Shown: positions 1 through 8,353 of the stretch, one piece after another | Position numbering within the stretch: the first letter of the stretch is position 1 | How the letters are laid out: the number at the start of each line of letters is the position of its first letter | Assembly (NCBI GenBank): GCA_964423645.1 | Contig: CAYRFE010000028.1 | Location: 1-42,188, forward strand | DNA length: 42,188 nucleotides | Source: CAYRFE01 sp964423645 [NCBI: uncultured bacterium] | Lineage (GTDB): Bacteria > Macinerneyibacteriota > Macinerneyibacteria > Macinerneyibacteriales | Reading direction: 5' to 3' | Made by a program: the position numbers and the translations under genes | The notes under the pieces: generated by a model | Database searches by the model: none | What the model was told of the DNA's origin: nothing | What the model saw: the letters and a program-made list of their open reading frames with translations, nothing else

Positions 1-157
1 AAAACGGAAGCAAAACAATCCATTTACTTGATCTCTTTCTCATTTATTCCTCCTATGTTATAGTATCTCAAATGCACACGATCATTATATCACAATTTCA
101 TGAATTTACATGTATAAACTTGGCGTAATTCCGATATTACCGCTTTGGAGACTTCTA

Positions 158-191
158 TTTTCGTTTAAAACCGGTCTATCTTTCTCGGAAC
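158..191. repeat. Direct repeat, copy 1 (pair with 1077-1110)
   Basis: About 34 bp that begins TTTTCGTTTAAAACCG, then differs by two bases from its partner, then shares CTATCTTTC and a CG-rich end. It matches 1077-1110 with about four mismatches. The two copies lie 919 bp apart and flank the 270-1058 gene, which suggests a mobile or duplicated intergenic element. The rest of 1-269 shows no gene. Confidence 0.6.
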
Positions 192-269
192 TATATCCTT
201 CAGATCAGCAGGATTATTATCAAGTAGCTCAAACAAAACCGTGTTGAGTTGTCGTGATATTTGTTATAG

Positions 270-1058
270 CTAATTCTTGCTATTCTCAAGCAATTGGTTT
301 ATACGAACAAATTCAAAAACACCCGGTGCTGTGAGGACGCTAGGTTGCATTGTAATAGGTGTCACTAAAGAATTATTTTTTACATACTGATCGGTCGCTG
401 GTAATAATGAGGAATCCATCCATTCTAATATTTCTTTTGTTCGATCATTGAATATTGTAAAAACATCTCTCAAATGAATAGGCTCTGAATCTATACCAAT
501 CTCGTTTTGTAGTATACTAAATTGATATGGTGGTGGGGTTTTATAAACAATCGCTTTTGCTTTGAAGTGAATAAGATTGTCACGCATATCTTTCATTACA
601 TAAAATAATTTCGCTCCCTTCTTATATGCCTCCTGAAAGGGTTTTAATTCTTCATCTGAAGAGTTTTCTAATATTTTAACAAGGTCAAAAAAAGATATTT
701 CATTGTTAGTTCCAAATGATTTTCCTCTTGGTTTCATAAAATTCATATCAAACAGATTAATTACTTGATACGTGGAAAAAGCAATATTATTCAACAATAT
801 TCGATGTCGTATGTAATAATTCTCAATGTCATTTTCTAAATAAGTTGTATCATTTGAACAAATGTTACTCAGCACAGGATTATATACTCGCACTATTCGT
901 TGATAACAAGTAAATAATCTTTCCAATGACCAAAATAATGCACCAATATCGAAATAACGATGTGTAATCTTTTCCCTATTACGTAAAGCTAATTCACCGA
1001 GAAAGTTTATATAGTCAATGTCAAGACCAAACAAATCACCGATACGCATAGGTTTCAT
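270..1058 (-). CDS. HEPN-like conserved hypothetical protein
   Basis: A 262-residue, mostly helical protein with no signal peptide and no membrane segment. The visible motif is RDNLIH at residues 159-164. This fits the R-x4-6-H signature of HEPN domains, which in many toxins and Abi proteins form an RNase active site, and it lies late in a helical domain as HEPN motifs usually do. The start chosen is ATG at 1058, with a G-rich stretch (AGGAGG and GGGGG) upstream. The gene is the last of a minus-strand group and stands alone between two copies of a 34-bp repeat. No antitoxin partner is evident next to it. The HEPN assignment rests on one motif and overall composition, so an unrelated helical protein remains possible. 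Confidence 0.6.
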   Translation of the reverse strand: MKPMRIGDLFGLDIDYINFLGELALRNREKITHRYFDIGALFWSLERLFTCYQRIVRVYNPVLSNICSNDTTYLENDIENYYIRHRILLNNIAFSTYQVINLFDMNFMKPRGKSFGTNNEISFFDLVKILENSSDEELKPFQEAYKKGAKLFYVMKDMRDNLIHFKAKAIVYKTPPPYQFSILQNEIGIDSEPIHLRDVFTIFNDRTKEILEWMDSSLLPATDQYVKNNSLVTPITMQPSVLTAPGVFEFVRINQLLENSKN

Positions 1059-1076
1059 CAGTCCGCCCCCCTCCTG

Positions 1077-1110
1077 TTTTCGTTTAAAACCGCCCTATCT
1101 TTCGCGAAAC
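1077..1110. repeat. Direct repeat, copy 2 (pair with 158-191)
   Basis: Second copy of the 34-bp repeat, lying just upstream of the 270-1058 gene. It shares the 16-base core TTTTCGTTTAAAACCG and the CTATCTTTC block with copy 1. Whether it marks a past insertion cannot be decided from this window. Confidence 0.6.
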
Positions 1111-1163
1111 ACCAGTTATACCCGGCCGTAATAACAATTAATAACAGTGTTTTCATATTTGTT

Positions 1164-1913
1164 TTATTGCTCGACATCAAAATAGAAAATTCCCTCAATA
1201 CCGAGATCATAACTACCGAGAAGCTGTCCTTCTTTAGAAATAACGAATGCGCCGCCGAAATACTCTTCAAATATATAATTTGTTCCCAGGCTTAAAGCTC
1301 CGGCTTTTTTGATTTGTTCAGCATAATCAGGAATTTCTTGTGTTACCCATCGGTCGGTATCATACGAACGATCCTCAAACCCACGCGCAAAAGGATACAG
1401 CATTATATCAGCGCCTTGGTCCTTTACTAATTGGGCCAATCTATCGTCAAAGAGATCACCACAGATCAAGAAGCAGATCTTTCCGAATTCAGTTGTCGCT
1501 GAAGTAACAGCATCGCCCTCTTTATAAATATCATTTTTGATCCTGGGGTCATGCCAGCCTTGTGACATGCGCCGGTATGTGAGAATTATGTGCCCGGATC
1601 GATCGATCAATATTGCAGTGTCATACAAGCTATTTCCTTCTCGTTCAAAGAATCCCAAGGCAACATAGATACCCTTTTCTTTTGCACAGTTACAAATGTT
1701 GATGATGATCGCACTCGTTATTTCTATCCCGAGGGTTATATCATGCTTAGGATCGTCGGTATTGGTCAATCCCGTTAATGCGGTTTCCGAAAACAAGACC
1801 AGATCAGCATGATTGTCTGCAGCATCATGGATTGCGTTTTTTATTGAATCGATATTATCTTCCAATGTTGCTCGAATTTTGTGAACAACAAGGGCTACTT
1901 TAAAAATTTTCAC
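1164..1913 (-). CDS. Carbon-nitrogen hydrolase (nitrilase superfamily)
   Basis: A 249-residue single-domain protein of the nitrilase superfamily, whose members hydrolyse non-peptide C-N bonds such as amides and nitriles with a Glu-Lys-Cys triad. The glutamate is visible in LFSETALTG (E43) and the cysteine in LICGDLFDD (C151). At the usual Lys position (family pattern YRK) the sequence reads YRRMSQGW (R115), so arginine seems to replace the catalytic lysine. Length and the alternating beta-alpha pattern fit a complete domain. The substrate cannot be inferred. It sits in a minus-strand run with 31 bp to the upstream HExxH gene, so co-transcription is likely. The fold assignment is secure; activity is uncertain because of the Lys change. 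Confidence 0.88.
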   Translation of the reverse strand: MKIFKVALVVHKIRATLEDNIDSIKNAIHDAADNHADLVLFSETALTGLTNTDDPKHDITLGIEITSAIIINICNCAKEKGIYVALGFFEREGNSLYDTAILIDRSGHIILTYRRMSQGWHDPRIKNDIYKEGDAVTSATTEFGKICFLICGDLFDDRLAQLVKDQGADIMLYPFARGFEDRSYDTDRWVTQEIPDYAEQIKKAGALSLGTNYIFEEYFGGAFVISKEGQLLGSYDLGIEGIFYFDVEQ

Positions 1914-1943
1914 AATATCTCCTAACTATTTTAAATCTATGAC

Positions 1944-2924
1944 TTATACCTTCATGTATTTGCTTAAGCAAGTAATTAAAAAAGTATCAATTGATGTAAT
2001 TCCCTTCCATTCCTGTTGAAAACAATCCAGTATTCCAGGAACATAGCGAAAACCGTCATCGCGATATGATATTGCAGTTTCCATTGCTTTATCATAGTCA
2101 TACGATACCCACAACGATGCCGCACGCATAAAATGTTCATTAAAAACATTGATCCAAGAACCAACACTATCATCCCATGCATATCCGTAAGTCCTCATTT
2201 CCGGGAGAATCGGTTGTAATAAATCATATCGTTGTGCGATCAGCTTATTGTTATCATCAAGAAGTTGCGCCATACTATAATGCAGTAATTCGTGGAGTAT
2301 CGAAGCCGAATCGGGCTTATGGCAAACTACATAGATTGTTTTATGAATAAAAACCGGATCGGTAATTTGAGGAGCCTGAAGATAATTTGGCACAAATTTA
2401 ATCTGTGGTACTTCATGCATGTTCATGTCCATTTTATCACCAAATAATAGTGTCGCATGGGAAATTTGTTCATTATAAGAACTTTCCTTATCCGCTAAGG
2501 ACGCACAATATGCAGTCCAAGCGGCTGTAAACTCTGGAAGTTGGGACATGGTGGAAAGAATTGGCGCTAGATCATAAAGCCATGTTTTTGTATCATCACC
2601 TCGCTCATGTTTATTAACATGATCTAATGTATCAAGGTGCATAGCAAGCTGCATCCTCTCATCATCAGAAAATTGATTAGGGGTATTTACATAAAACGAT
2701 GATAATACCAAAAGAAAACCTCTCGGCCAATACGGATTGATTGGACACGAGTCTAAACGTGCGTGCTTGAAATAATTGGCGACCTTGTGATTTTGTTTAA
2801 GTGAAGATATATATTCTTTGATTGCCGGATCAAAATCTCCGGAACATAAATCATATCCTGCAGCGTGTAATCCGCAATACACAAGAAAGATGTTTTTGCT
2901 ATAAGATACATGATTATTATTCAT
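1944..2924 (-). CDS. HExxH-motif hypothetical protein (putative zincin)
   Basis: A 326-residue protein I do not recognise as a named family. HELLH at residues 211-215, in the context ASILHELLHYSMA, is a classic HExxH zinc-metallopeptidase motif on a predicted helix. A third zinc ligand cannot be assigned with confidence; acidic residues follow in the C-terminal 100 residues. There is no signal peptide, so a cytoplasmic role is likely. The start at ATG 2924 (MNNNHVSYSK) follows a short AT-rich gap from the next gene upstream. It is unrelated by eye to the other HExxH gene at 31996-33024. A structural HExxH without catalysis cannot be excluded. Confidence 0.7.
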   Translation of the reverse strand: MNNNHVSYSKNIFLVYCGLHAAGYDLCSGDFDPAIKEYISSLKQNHKVANYFKHARLDSCPINPYWPRGFLLVLSSFYVNTPNQFSDDERMQLAMHLDTLDHVNKHERGDDTKTWLYDLAPILSTMSQLPEFTAAWTAYCASLADKESSYNEQISHATLLFGDKMDMNMHEVPQIKFVPNYLQAPQITDPVFIHKTIYVVCHKPDSASILHELLHYSMAQLLDDNNKLIAQRYDLLQPILPEMRTYGYAWDDSVGSWINVFNEHFMRAASLWVSYDYDKAMETAISYRDDGFRYVPGILDCFQQEWKGITSIDTFLITCLSKYMKV

Positions 2925-2979
2925 TATACTTACCTATTTTTGTTAAACCGGGCTTCTGTATCCATAATTTGGCAACATC

Positions 2980-3357
2980 TCACACGTTTTTATAAATAGT
3001 CATGCTATCGGGGCTTAAATCGTCAAGTTGGTTGCACGAAAGATATGTTTGTAGCTCAGCCATGTATTCATTGGTAGGTAAGTGTTTTACATACGGGATC
3101 GTCACAAAGCTGACTTGATCACTTTTCTTTTCTTTGACCATAAAGGTGGTTGCATGCCGATCATCTTGTGTTGCCGGTGGTATCGGATCATGAAATATCC
3201 CGGACTTATAAATGAACCCCACTTCTGTGACTACACCTTTTGACAGTTTCTCAATGATCGTTTTCACTTCGAGTTCAGTCACGTTGTCTTTCACAAACAT
3301 AGTGACCGTTTTAACATCAGTACCGATCTTTACGGTTGCTTTTACTTTTTTTGCCAT
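2980..3357 (-). CDS. Hypothetical protein, 125 aa
   Basis: A small soluble protein of unknown family that starts MAKKVKATVK. The first 75 residues alternate beta-type segments and charged loops; the C-terminal third is likely helical. The start ATG at 3357 is preceded by AAAGGAGAGC, a good ribosome binding site. It lies 26 bp downstream of the DUF4160 gene and is probably co-transcribed with it. DUF4160 genes often sit beside a small partner gene, so this protein could be that partner, but it does not look like the usual DUF2442 partner. The partner role is inference only. Confidence 0.7.
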   Translation of the reverse strand: MAKKVKATVKIGTDVKTVTMFVKDNVTELEVKTIIEKLSKGVVTEVGFIYKSGIFHDPIPPATQDDRHATTFMVKEKKSDQVSFVTIPYVKHLPTNEYMAELQTYLSCNQLDDLSPDSMTIYKNV

Positions 3358-3383
3358 GAGATGCTCTCCTTTTCGTAAGTATT

Positions 3384-3785
3384 TTACTTATTATCTTCTT
3401 TTTCCTCTTTGAAAAGTTTGTTTGGGCATTGATATTGATTTGGTCTCATTTCATTCCAAAGACTCATGAGGCGTTCTCTATTATGGACAATATAATATTG
3501 AAGTTTCTTTTTAACCTTCCAATCCCGGAACGTGCCTTCAATGATATAACTACTTTTTACATTTATACTCAAATTTACTCCGAGTGCGTCATTTATAAAA
3601 TGTATATGGGGAGGATTATGATCATTTGAATATATATGAATTTTGAAATTTGCTATGCTGTCAACTTGTTTTTTGATTTCGTAGACTATCCTACCGGACA
3701 TACCATAAGATTGGTACCGCTTATTAAGATCATCTTCAATAAATTTTTCAAGTTCAATATATGTTGATATCTTATTTTTGTTCAT
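3384..3785 (-). CDS. DUF4160 domain protein
   Basis: A 133-residue protein. The segment IYSNDHNPPHIHF, around residues 51-63, is the hallmark of the DUF4160 family, followed by the expected beta strand, a helix and NRERLMSLWNEM. DUF4160 genes are frequently found in small two-gene toxin-antitoxin-like or mobile contexts, but no biochemical role is firmly established. The N-terminal 45 residues form an extra helical segment. The start ATG at 3785 overlaps no neighbour and lies 15 bp after the stop of the GYF_2/RDD gene. The minus-strand order RDD, DUF4160, 125-aa protein suggests one transcript. Confidence 0.82.
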   Translation of the reverse strand: MNKNKISTYIELEKFIEDDLNKRYQSYGMSGRIVYEIKKQVDSIANFKIHIYSNDHNPPHIHFINDALGVNLSINVKSSYIIEGTFRDWKVKKKLQYYIVHNRERLMSLWNEMRPNQYQCPNKLFKEEKEDNK

Positions 3786-3800
3786 ATATTACCTGGTTCT

Positions 3801-4472
3801 TTAATGTTTATTTACAGCAGCAATTTTTACCACATAGGTATTCGTGATTTTATCGTAGAGGTTTTGACGATCATCATCCCAAAGAAGCCATATTGTTGGA
3901 ATGATTACCATACTAAAAAGCATTTTCATACCTTCTCTGATTGCTCCGCTATATCCGTTTTTTTGAACTTCACCCGAAACAGATGATATAACTTGCAGTC
4001 CAACAATTTTATGTCCAATATTGCAACCCCAAAAAGAATAAAACACCGCTCCCCAAAATGCTGCAATTGCCACATCGAGAATAATCCCTATTACCGTAAA
4101 GTTTTGTTCTTCAGTAATTGAAGTACCAAATACAATCATAATAAATACGAGATATAGGAAAAATTGTATTAAAAATGCCAAAAAACGCTCTCTGCGTCGA
4201 GCAAGTTTATAGCCAAAATAACGATCCGGCTTTATAGGTGTTTGCTTTTCTTGTTCTTTGTGTTTTTCGATTAAAAGCGGGGGCGGCACAGATCGTAAGA
4301 TATTCTGTAATATCGGCATGTCTTCCGCTTTTACCCATTGCTTTAAACCGTCAGTCCATACTAAAGCATCACGCCGAACGCCCTGCTCTTTTAATTGATC
4401 AATCGTAAATGGACCTGTTTCTTGACCATTTACGGCAATATAAAATTGCTGTTTTGAAGTGTCATTTTCCAT
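3801..4472 (-). CDS. GYF_2 domain and RDD family membrane protein
   Basis: A 223-residue protein in two parts. Residues 9-55 are a GYF_2 (DUF4339) domain, with FYIAVNGQETGPFTIDQL and the WTDGLKQWVKAEDMP end. Residues 80-220 are an RDD membrane domain: RRRERFLAFLIQFFLYL, a second hydrophobic pair around FWGAVFYSFWGCNIGHKIVG, and a last segment followed by DDDRQNLYDKITNTYVV, the usual RDD ending. Three to four membrane segments are expected, with the GYF_2 domain in the cytoplasm. Such proteins are widespread; the function is unknown. The ATG at 4472 is preceded by AAAAGGAGTGAACC. It is the first gene of the left minus-strand group and begins about 190 bp from the distal end of the CRISPR array. 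Confidence 0.9.
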   Translation of the reverse strand: MENDTSKQQFYIAVNGQETGPFTIDQLKEQGVRRDALVWTDGLKQWVKAEDMPILQNILRSVPPPLLIEKHKEQEKQTPIKPDRYFGYKLARRRERFLAFLIQFFLYLVFIMIVFGTSITEEQNFTVIGIILDVAIAAFWGAVFYSFWGCNIGHKIVGLQVISSVSGEVQKNGYSGAIREGMKMLFSMVIIPTIWLLWDDDRQNLYDKITNTYVVKIAAVNKH

Positions 4473-4661
4473 GGTTCACTCCTTTTATTTGCATTGTCCA
4501 TGTCTCAGAATACAATATATTTGTTGATACCGCAATAAACTTTTAGTTTATTTAATAGTTGCTTATTTTCTTGAATTTATCCTCATTCTTGATACGTCTT
4601 TTTGATTTATCGCATGACTGTGGAAGACAGTAAGCCAATAAAATGATTGTAGAAAAAAGAA

Positions 4662-6458
4662 AAAACACCCCCACGCACGTGGGGAAGACATATTTAACCA
4701 TGTCAATAACCGCACCGCTTAAGAAACACCCCCACGCACGTGGGGAAGACGGGTATGCTTCTTATTTAGTTTTCCCAATTATGGAAACACCCCCACGCAC
4801 GTGGGGAAGACTGCCGAATACTACAAGCGCGGCTATATGATGTGGAAACACCCCCACGCACGTGGGGAAGACATTAACCTTCTTGGCGTTGGCACATCGA
4901 AGACAGAAACACCCCCACGCACGTGGGGAAGACATTAACCTTCTTGGCGTTGGCACATCGAAGACAGAAACACCCCCACGCACGTGGGGAAGACGACGCT
5001 CTTTTACCTCATCAATGTTGTCAGTTAGAAACACCCCCACGCACGTGGGGAAGACACCGTCGCTTGACGAGATCGTGTGCGCGTATCAGAAACACCCCCA
5101 CGCACGTGGGGAAGACCGGGCTGTGGTTGTGGTGTGGTTTCCGGTGCTGGAAACACCCCCACGCACGTGGGGAAGACCAATCCAATCATTTACAGTCGTG
5201 TCGTGTAATAGAAACACCCCCACGCACGTGGGGAAGACCGCGGACGAACAAATAGAAATTCAAGCGGGGCAGAAACACCCCCACGCACGTGGGGAAGACG
5301 CGGCGCGGACAGCATGACAATACTCGATATAGGAAACACCCCCACGCACGTGGGGAAGACATCGTCAAAAACTATCGTTAGACTATTTACTGGGAAACAC
5401 CCCCACGCACGTGGGGAAGACCAATAAGATTGTCACTTGGTCGTATAAACTTAAGAAACACCCCCACGCACGTGGGGAAGACCACTTACTCGCGATATGT
5501 TCCGCAAGAAAAACAGAAACACCCCCACGCACGTGGGGAAGACTTTGCTTGCAAGCTCGGTAAGCATAGGAGTAAGGAAACACCCCCACGCACGTGGGGA
5601 AGACGAAGATATTTATGGTGGAAACCCTAAAGGCGTGGAAACACCCCCACGCACGTGGGGAAGACTTGCACGTTCATATAAATTTTCAGCACTATTCAGA
5701 AACACCCCCACGCACGTGGGGAAGACTTGCACGTTCATATAAATTTTCAGCACTATTCAGAAACACCCCCACGCACGTGGGGAAGACCTTCCTTGAGAAC
5801 TTTGTCAACCATGCGAGTTGGAAACACCCCCACGCACGTGGGGAAGACAGCGTTAGGGTTGTTCCCGACACGCTCGATACAGAAACACCCCCACGCACGT
5901 GGGGAAGACTGGTCGCATCGACGCGCTCTTCAAAGATCTTCAGAAACACCCCCACGCACGTGGGGAAGACTTTTGAGCATACATCCTTCTCGTTTACCCG
6001 GTGGAAACACCCCCACGCACGTGGGGAAGACAATATCATGCGTTTCTTCATATGACTTATATTGGAAACACCCCCACGCACGTGGGGAAGACATTATAGA
6101 ATAAGCAGAGTGAAGCAAGTTGATAGAAACACCCCCACGCACGTGGGGAAGACTCCGATAAGTATTTTTTATCTCGTTGCGGGGAAGAAACACCCCCACG
6201 CACGTGGGGAAGACCAAGTTCAACCGCATTTACGGGTAATTGTTTTGGAAACACCCCCACGCACGTGGGGAAGACCATACTTCTTTAATTTTGTATTACA
6301 CATTTTTAGAAACACCCCCACGCACGTGGGGAAGACGCCCTGTGCGTGATACTACTACAAAGACAACAAGAAACACCCCCACGCACGTGGGGAAGACAGC
6401 ATCTAAATAGTCTTCATCACCACGTATATGGAAACACCCCCACGCACGTGGGGAAGAC
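4662..6458 (-). CRISPR. Type I-E CRISPR array, 30 repeats and 29 spacers
   Basis: Thirty 28-bp repeats recur with an exact 61-bp period, so all 29 spacers are 33 bp. On the minus strand, which is the likely crRNA strand, the repeat starts GTCTTCCCCACG, contains the palindrome CCCCACG/CGTGGGG that Cas6e would cut, and ends GGTGTTTC. The repeats are identical except the leftmost (4662-4689), whose terminal base is changed from G to A (plus strand). That marks the leader-distal end, so new spacers enter near 6458 beside cas2. Spacers 4 and 5 (4873-4905, 4934-4966) are identical, as are spacers 17 and 18 (5666-5698, 5727-5759). In crRNA orientation every spacer begins with C or T. ORFs within the array are not genes. 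Confidence 0.99.
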
Positions 6459-6505
6459 AGCAACAATTTGTATAGTCATACATCAATAATACAATATGTA
6501 GTCTT
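6459..6505 (-). promoter_or_regulatory. Short AT-rich CRISPR leader
   Basis: Only 47 bp separate the last repeat from the cas2 stop codon. The stretch is AT-rich and on the minus strand contains TATGACTATACAAATTG just before the first repeat. No full sigma-70 promoter is obvious, so array transcription may start inside cas2 or read through from the cas operon. Confidence 0.55.
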
Positions 6506-6793
6506 TTACTCTCCTTCATTTTTATTGATAATTAATTGAAGACCGCTTATTTCTGTGAATTCATATGATGGTTCTCCCATCCCATATATTTTATACCAAG
6601 GTGCGACGGTTATTTTTTGAAATATTATCAATCCCGCCGTTGAAGGGCAATGTTGAATTAAGTATTCTATTACGCCATCTGCAACGTGATCTGAAATACC
6701 CGAAACAAATACATTAGGTTTTGGCTCAATAAACCATAATTTCATTCTTCCGCGAACAGCCGGAGGTATATTATTTGCAATTACAACAACCAT
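6506..6793 (-). CDS. cas2: Cas2, type I-E
   Basis: About 95 residues. Cas2 dimers bridge two Cas1 dimers in the spacer-integration complex. The N-terminal strand MVVVIANNIPPAVRGRMKLW matches the type I-E Cas2 pattern (VVVTENVPPRLRGRL-like), and VFVSGISDHVADGVIEYL follows as expected. I chose ATG at 6793, two bases after the cas1 stop; a GTG at 6802 that overlaps cas1 by 7 bp is an equal alternative. It is the last cas gene, directly before the leader. Its coding end lies within 50 bp of the array, so leader signals may overlap the gene. Confidence 0.95.
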   Translation of the reverse strand: MVVVIANNIPPAVRGRMKLWFIEPKPNVFVSGISDHVADGVIEYLIQHCPSTAGLIIFQKITVAPWYKIYGMGEPSYEFTEISGLQLIINKNEGE

Positions 6794-6795
6794 TT

Positions 6796-7650
6796 TCACC
6801 ACAGCAATTCATTGATATCTGTACCTATTTTTTTTAACAAATCCGTCTTAATAACTCTTCTTCTAAACTCTGTTACTACCATATCTTTGTTATAGTTGCC
6901 CGCCATTTCTAATGTCAAAGAAAATGAAAGGTCAATGCATATATTATCCTTGTAAAAATCAGCAATATCATACACAAATGGCAATGGACTTCCTGAATGA
7001 ATAAATCCAATATGAGGGGAGTAACCCATACTGTAAACAACCGACGTTATAATCGCATATAAGGCTGCATTTGACGAGGTAAGTATTTTATTAGTTATAT
7101 CACTAAAATCAAATTTCCCCGGAGTATAGGCCCTTCCCTTCCACCCTACTTTATAAGTATCTGCCATTTGTTCATACAATTTTTTTACCCTCAAACCTTC
7201 CATCCCCATCAGTTCTGATAAAGTTTTATTTTTTACTTCCTCATTTGGGAAACGTTTCATAAACATTTTTCGTGCGATGATAAGTGCTTTTTTAGAGTCA
7301 GAAGAAAGTAACATTTGATGCTTTAAATTTCGCGTGTTTGCAGTCGGGCTTTTCCCTACTGCATAAAACATCATACTGTCTTCTCCTACCCAACACACTG
7401 TGCAGTTTGATGATGCCAATATTTTGACTGCTTCATGAGTAACAGACGTGCCGGGTCCGAGCAATAGCGTACAGATTGTGGCAATAGGTAGTTTTATACA
7501 ATTCTTTTCGCTGTCAATCCATTTAACACTACTGTCATCGATTTCTAATCTCCCTCTTTCAAGATATAAAAAAGGATATCTATCCTTAATTTGGGGTAAA
7601 GTATCATGAGTAACTTTTATAAACAGTCTATTTTTTTGCTCATTACTCAT
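6796..7650 (-). CDS. cas1: Cas1, type I-E integrase
   Basis: A 284-residue CRISPR integrase that inserts prespacers at the leader-proximal repeat. The metal ligands are visible: the glutamate in MGMEGLRVK, the histidine in GFIHSGSPLPFVYD and the aspartates in YDIADFYK. Length and motif spacing match type I-E Cas1. The start ATG at 7650 overlaps the cas5e stop by 8 bp, and cas2 follows at once, so the three genes are translationally coupled. Nothing suggests inactivation. Confidence 0.97.
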   Translation of the reverse strand: MSNEQKNRLFIKVTHDTLPQIKDRYPFLYLERGRLEIDDSSVKWIDSEKNCIKLPIATICTLLLGPGTSVTHEAVKILASSNCTVCWVGEDSMMFYAVGKSPTANTRNLKHQMLLSSDSKKALIIARKMFMKRFPNEEVKNKTLSELMGMEGLRVKKLYEQMADTYKVGWKGRAYTPGKFDFSDITNKILTSSNAALYAIITSVVYSMGYSPHIGFIHSGSPLPFVYDIADFYKDNICIDLSFSLTLEMAGNYNKDMVVTEFRRRVIKTDLLKKIGTDINELLW

Positions 7651-8353
7651 CAGAGTATATCACCTGCACTCTTCTTTCTCTATACAGTTTTTGAATGCCA
7701 AATTGAACAGGTACATCATTTAGAGTCATTTCATCGCCGTCAATAACTCTGAATTCTTCTCTTAACCCCTTTGCATGTGCAATTCTAGTTGCCTCTGTAA
7801 AAGCATCTTTTTCATCATCATAAATTCCACGAAAAATAAAATCAGCGGGAACACAACATTTTCTTCCAAGATACACATCAAATACCGGGTGAGTTAGCGA
7901 CTCTTCAATTAACTGTACCCTGCTTTCCGGCACTTCAAGCACTGCTGCAAATTTTGCATCTTGCAAATAGTACCGGTACGTCATTTTTGTACCACCTCCA
8001 ACTGCTTTGTCTCCGCTACTAGTTTTGGGAATATGCAATGCCTCGATTGGATCTTTTTCATTGTATCCCGCGCCGACCATGTGGAAATCCATTAGCAATG
8101 CCTCTCGTTCTTTCTTTTTTACCTCATCGTTTTGTTGTTCAACAGAATTAAACGATATAACTGTTTGTAATAAATCTGCAAATTCAGCGAGTAACTCTTT
8201 TTGCTCTCCGGTTGCACCCATTGCACATAGAAGGATGCCTAAAACGCCTGACTTTGTGGGAAAATTAAGCGTGTCCCGTCTTCCGAATTTAGATTCTACT
8301 CCCCATGATTGCATAGGAGCTTCGAGCCATAATACTACATACTTCGTGTTCAT
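7643..8353 (-). CDS. cas5: Cas5e (CasD), Cascade subunit
   Basis: A 236-residue RAMP protein that caps the 5' handle of crRNA in the type I-E Cascade complex. The N terminus, YVVLWLEAPMQSWGVESKFGRRDT, followed by PTKSGVLGILLCAMG, is the Cas5e signature. The C-terminal part holds LGRKCCVP and the expected beta-rich region. It starts at 8353 in a 4-bp overlap (ATGA) with the cas7e stop and overlaps cas1 by 8 bp. Complete in length. Confidence 0.96.
   Translation of the reverse strand: MNTKYVVLWLEAPMQSWGVESKFGRRDTLNFPTKSGVLGILLCAMGATGEQKELLAEFADLLQTVISFNSVEQQNDEVKKKEREALLMDFHMVGAGYNEKDPIEALHIPKTSSGDKAVGGGTKMTYRYYLQDAKFAAVLEVPESRVQLIEESLTHPVFDVYLGRKCCVPADFIFRGIYDDEKDAFTEATRIAHAKGLREEFRVIDGDEMTLNDVPVQFGIQKLYRERRVQVIYSDE

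Noticed and set aside
1058-1270. Small frames antisense or out of frame to the nitrilase gene
   Set aside because: They are shadows of the well supported 1164-1913 gene with no ribosome binding site.
4643-6349. Many overlapping open frames across the CRISPR array on both strands
   Set aside because: They translate the repeat (HPHARGED, TPPRTWGR, NTPTHVGK and reverse forms) with a 61-bp period. They are array artefacts, not genes.
4473-6505. A tracrRNA or type II/V component near the array
   Set aside because: The repeat, spacer length and full cas3-cas8e-cas11-cas6e-cas7e-cas5e set define type I-E. No anti-repeat or Cas9/Cas12 gene is present.
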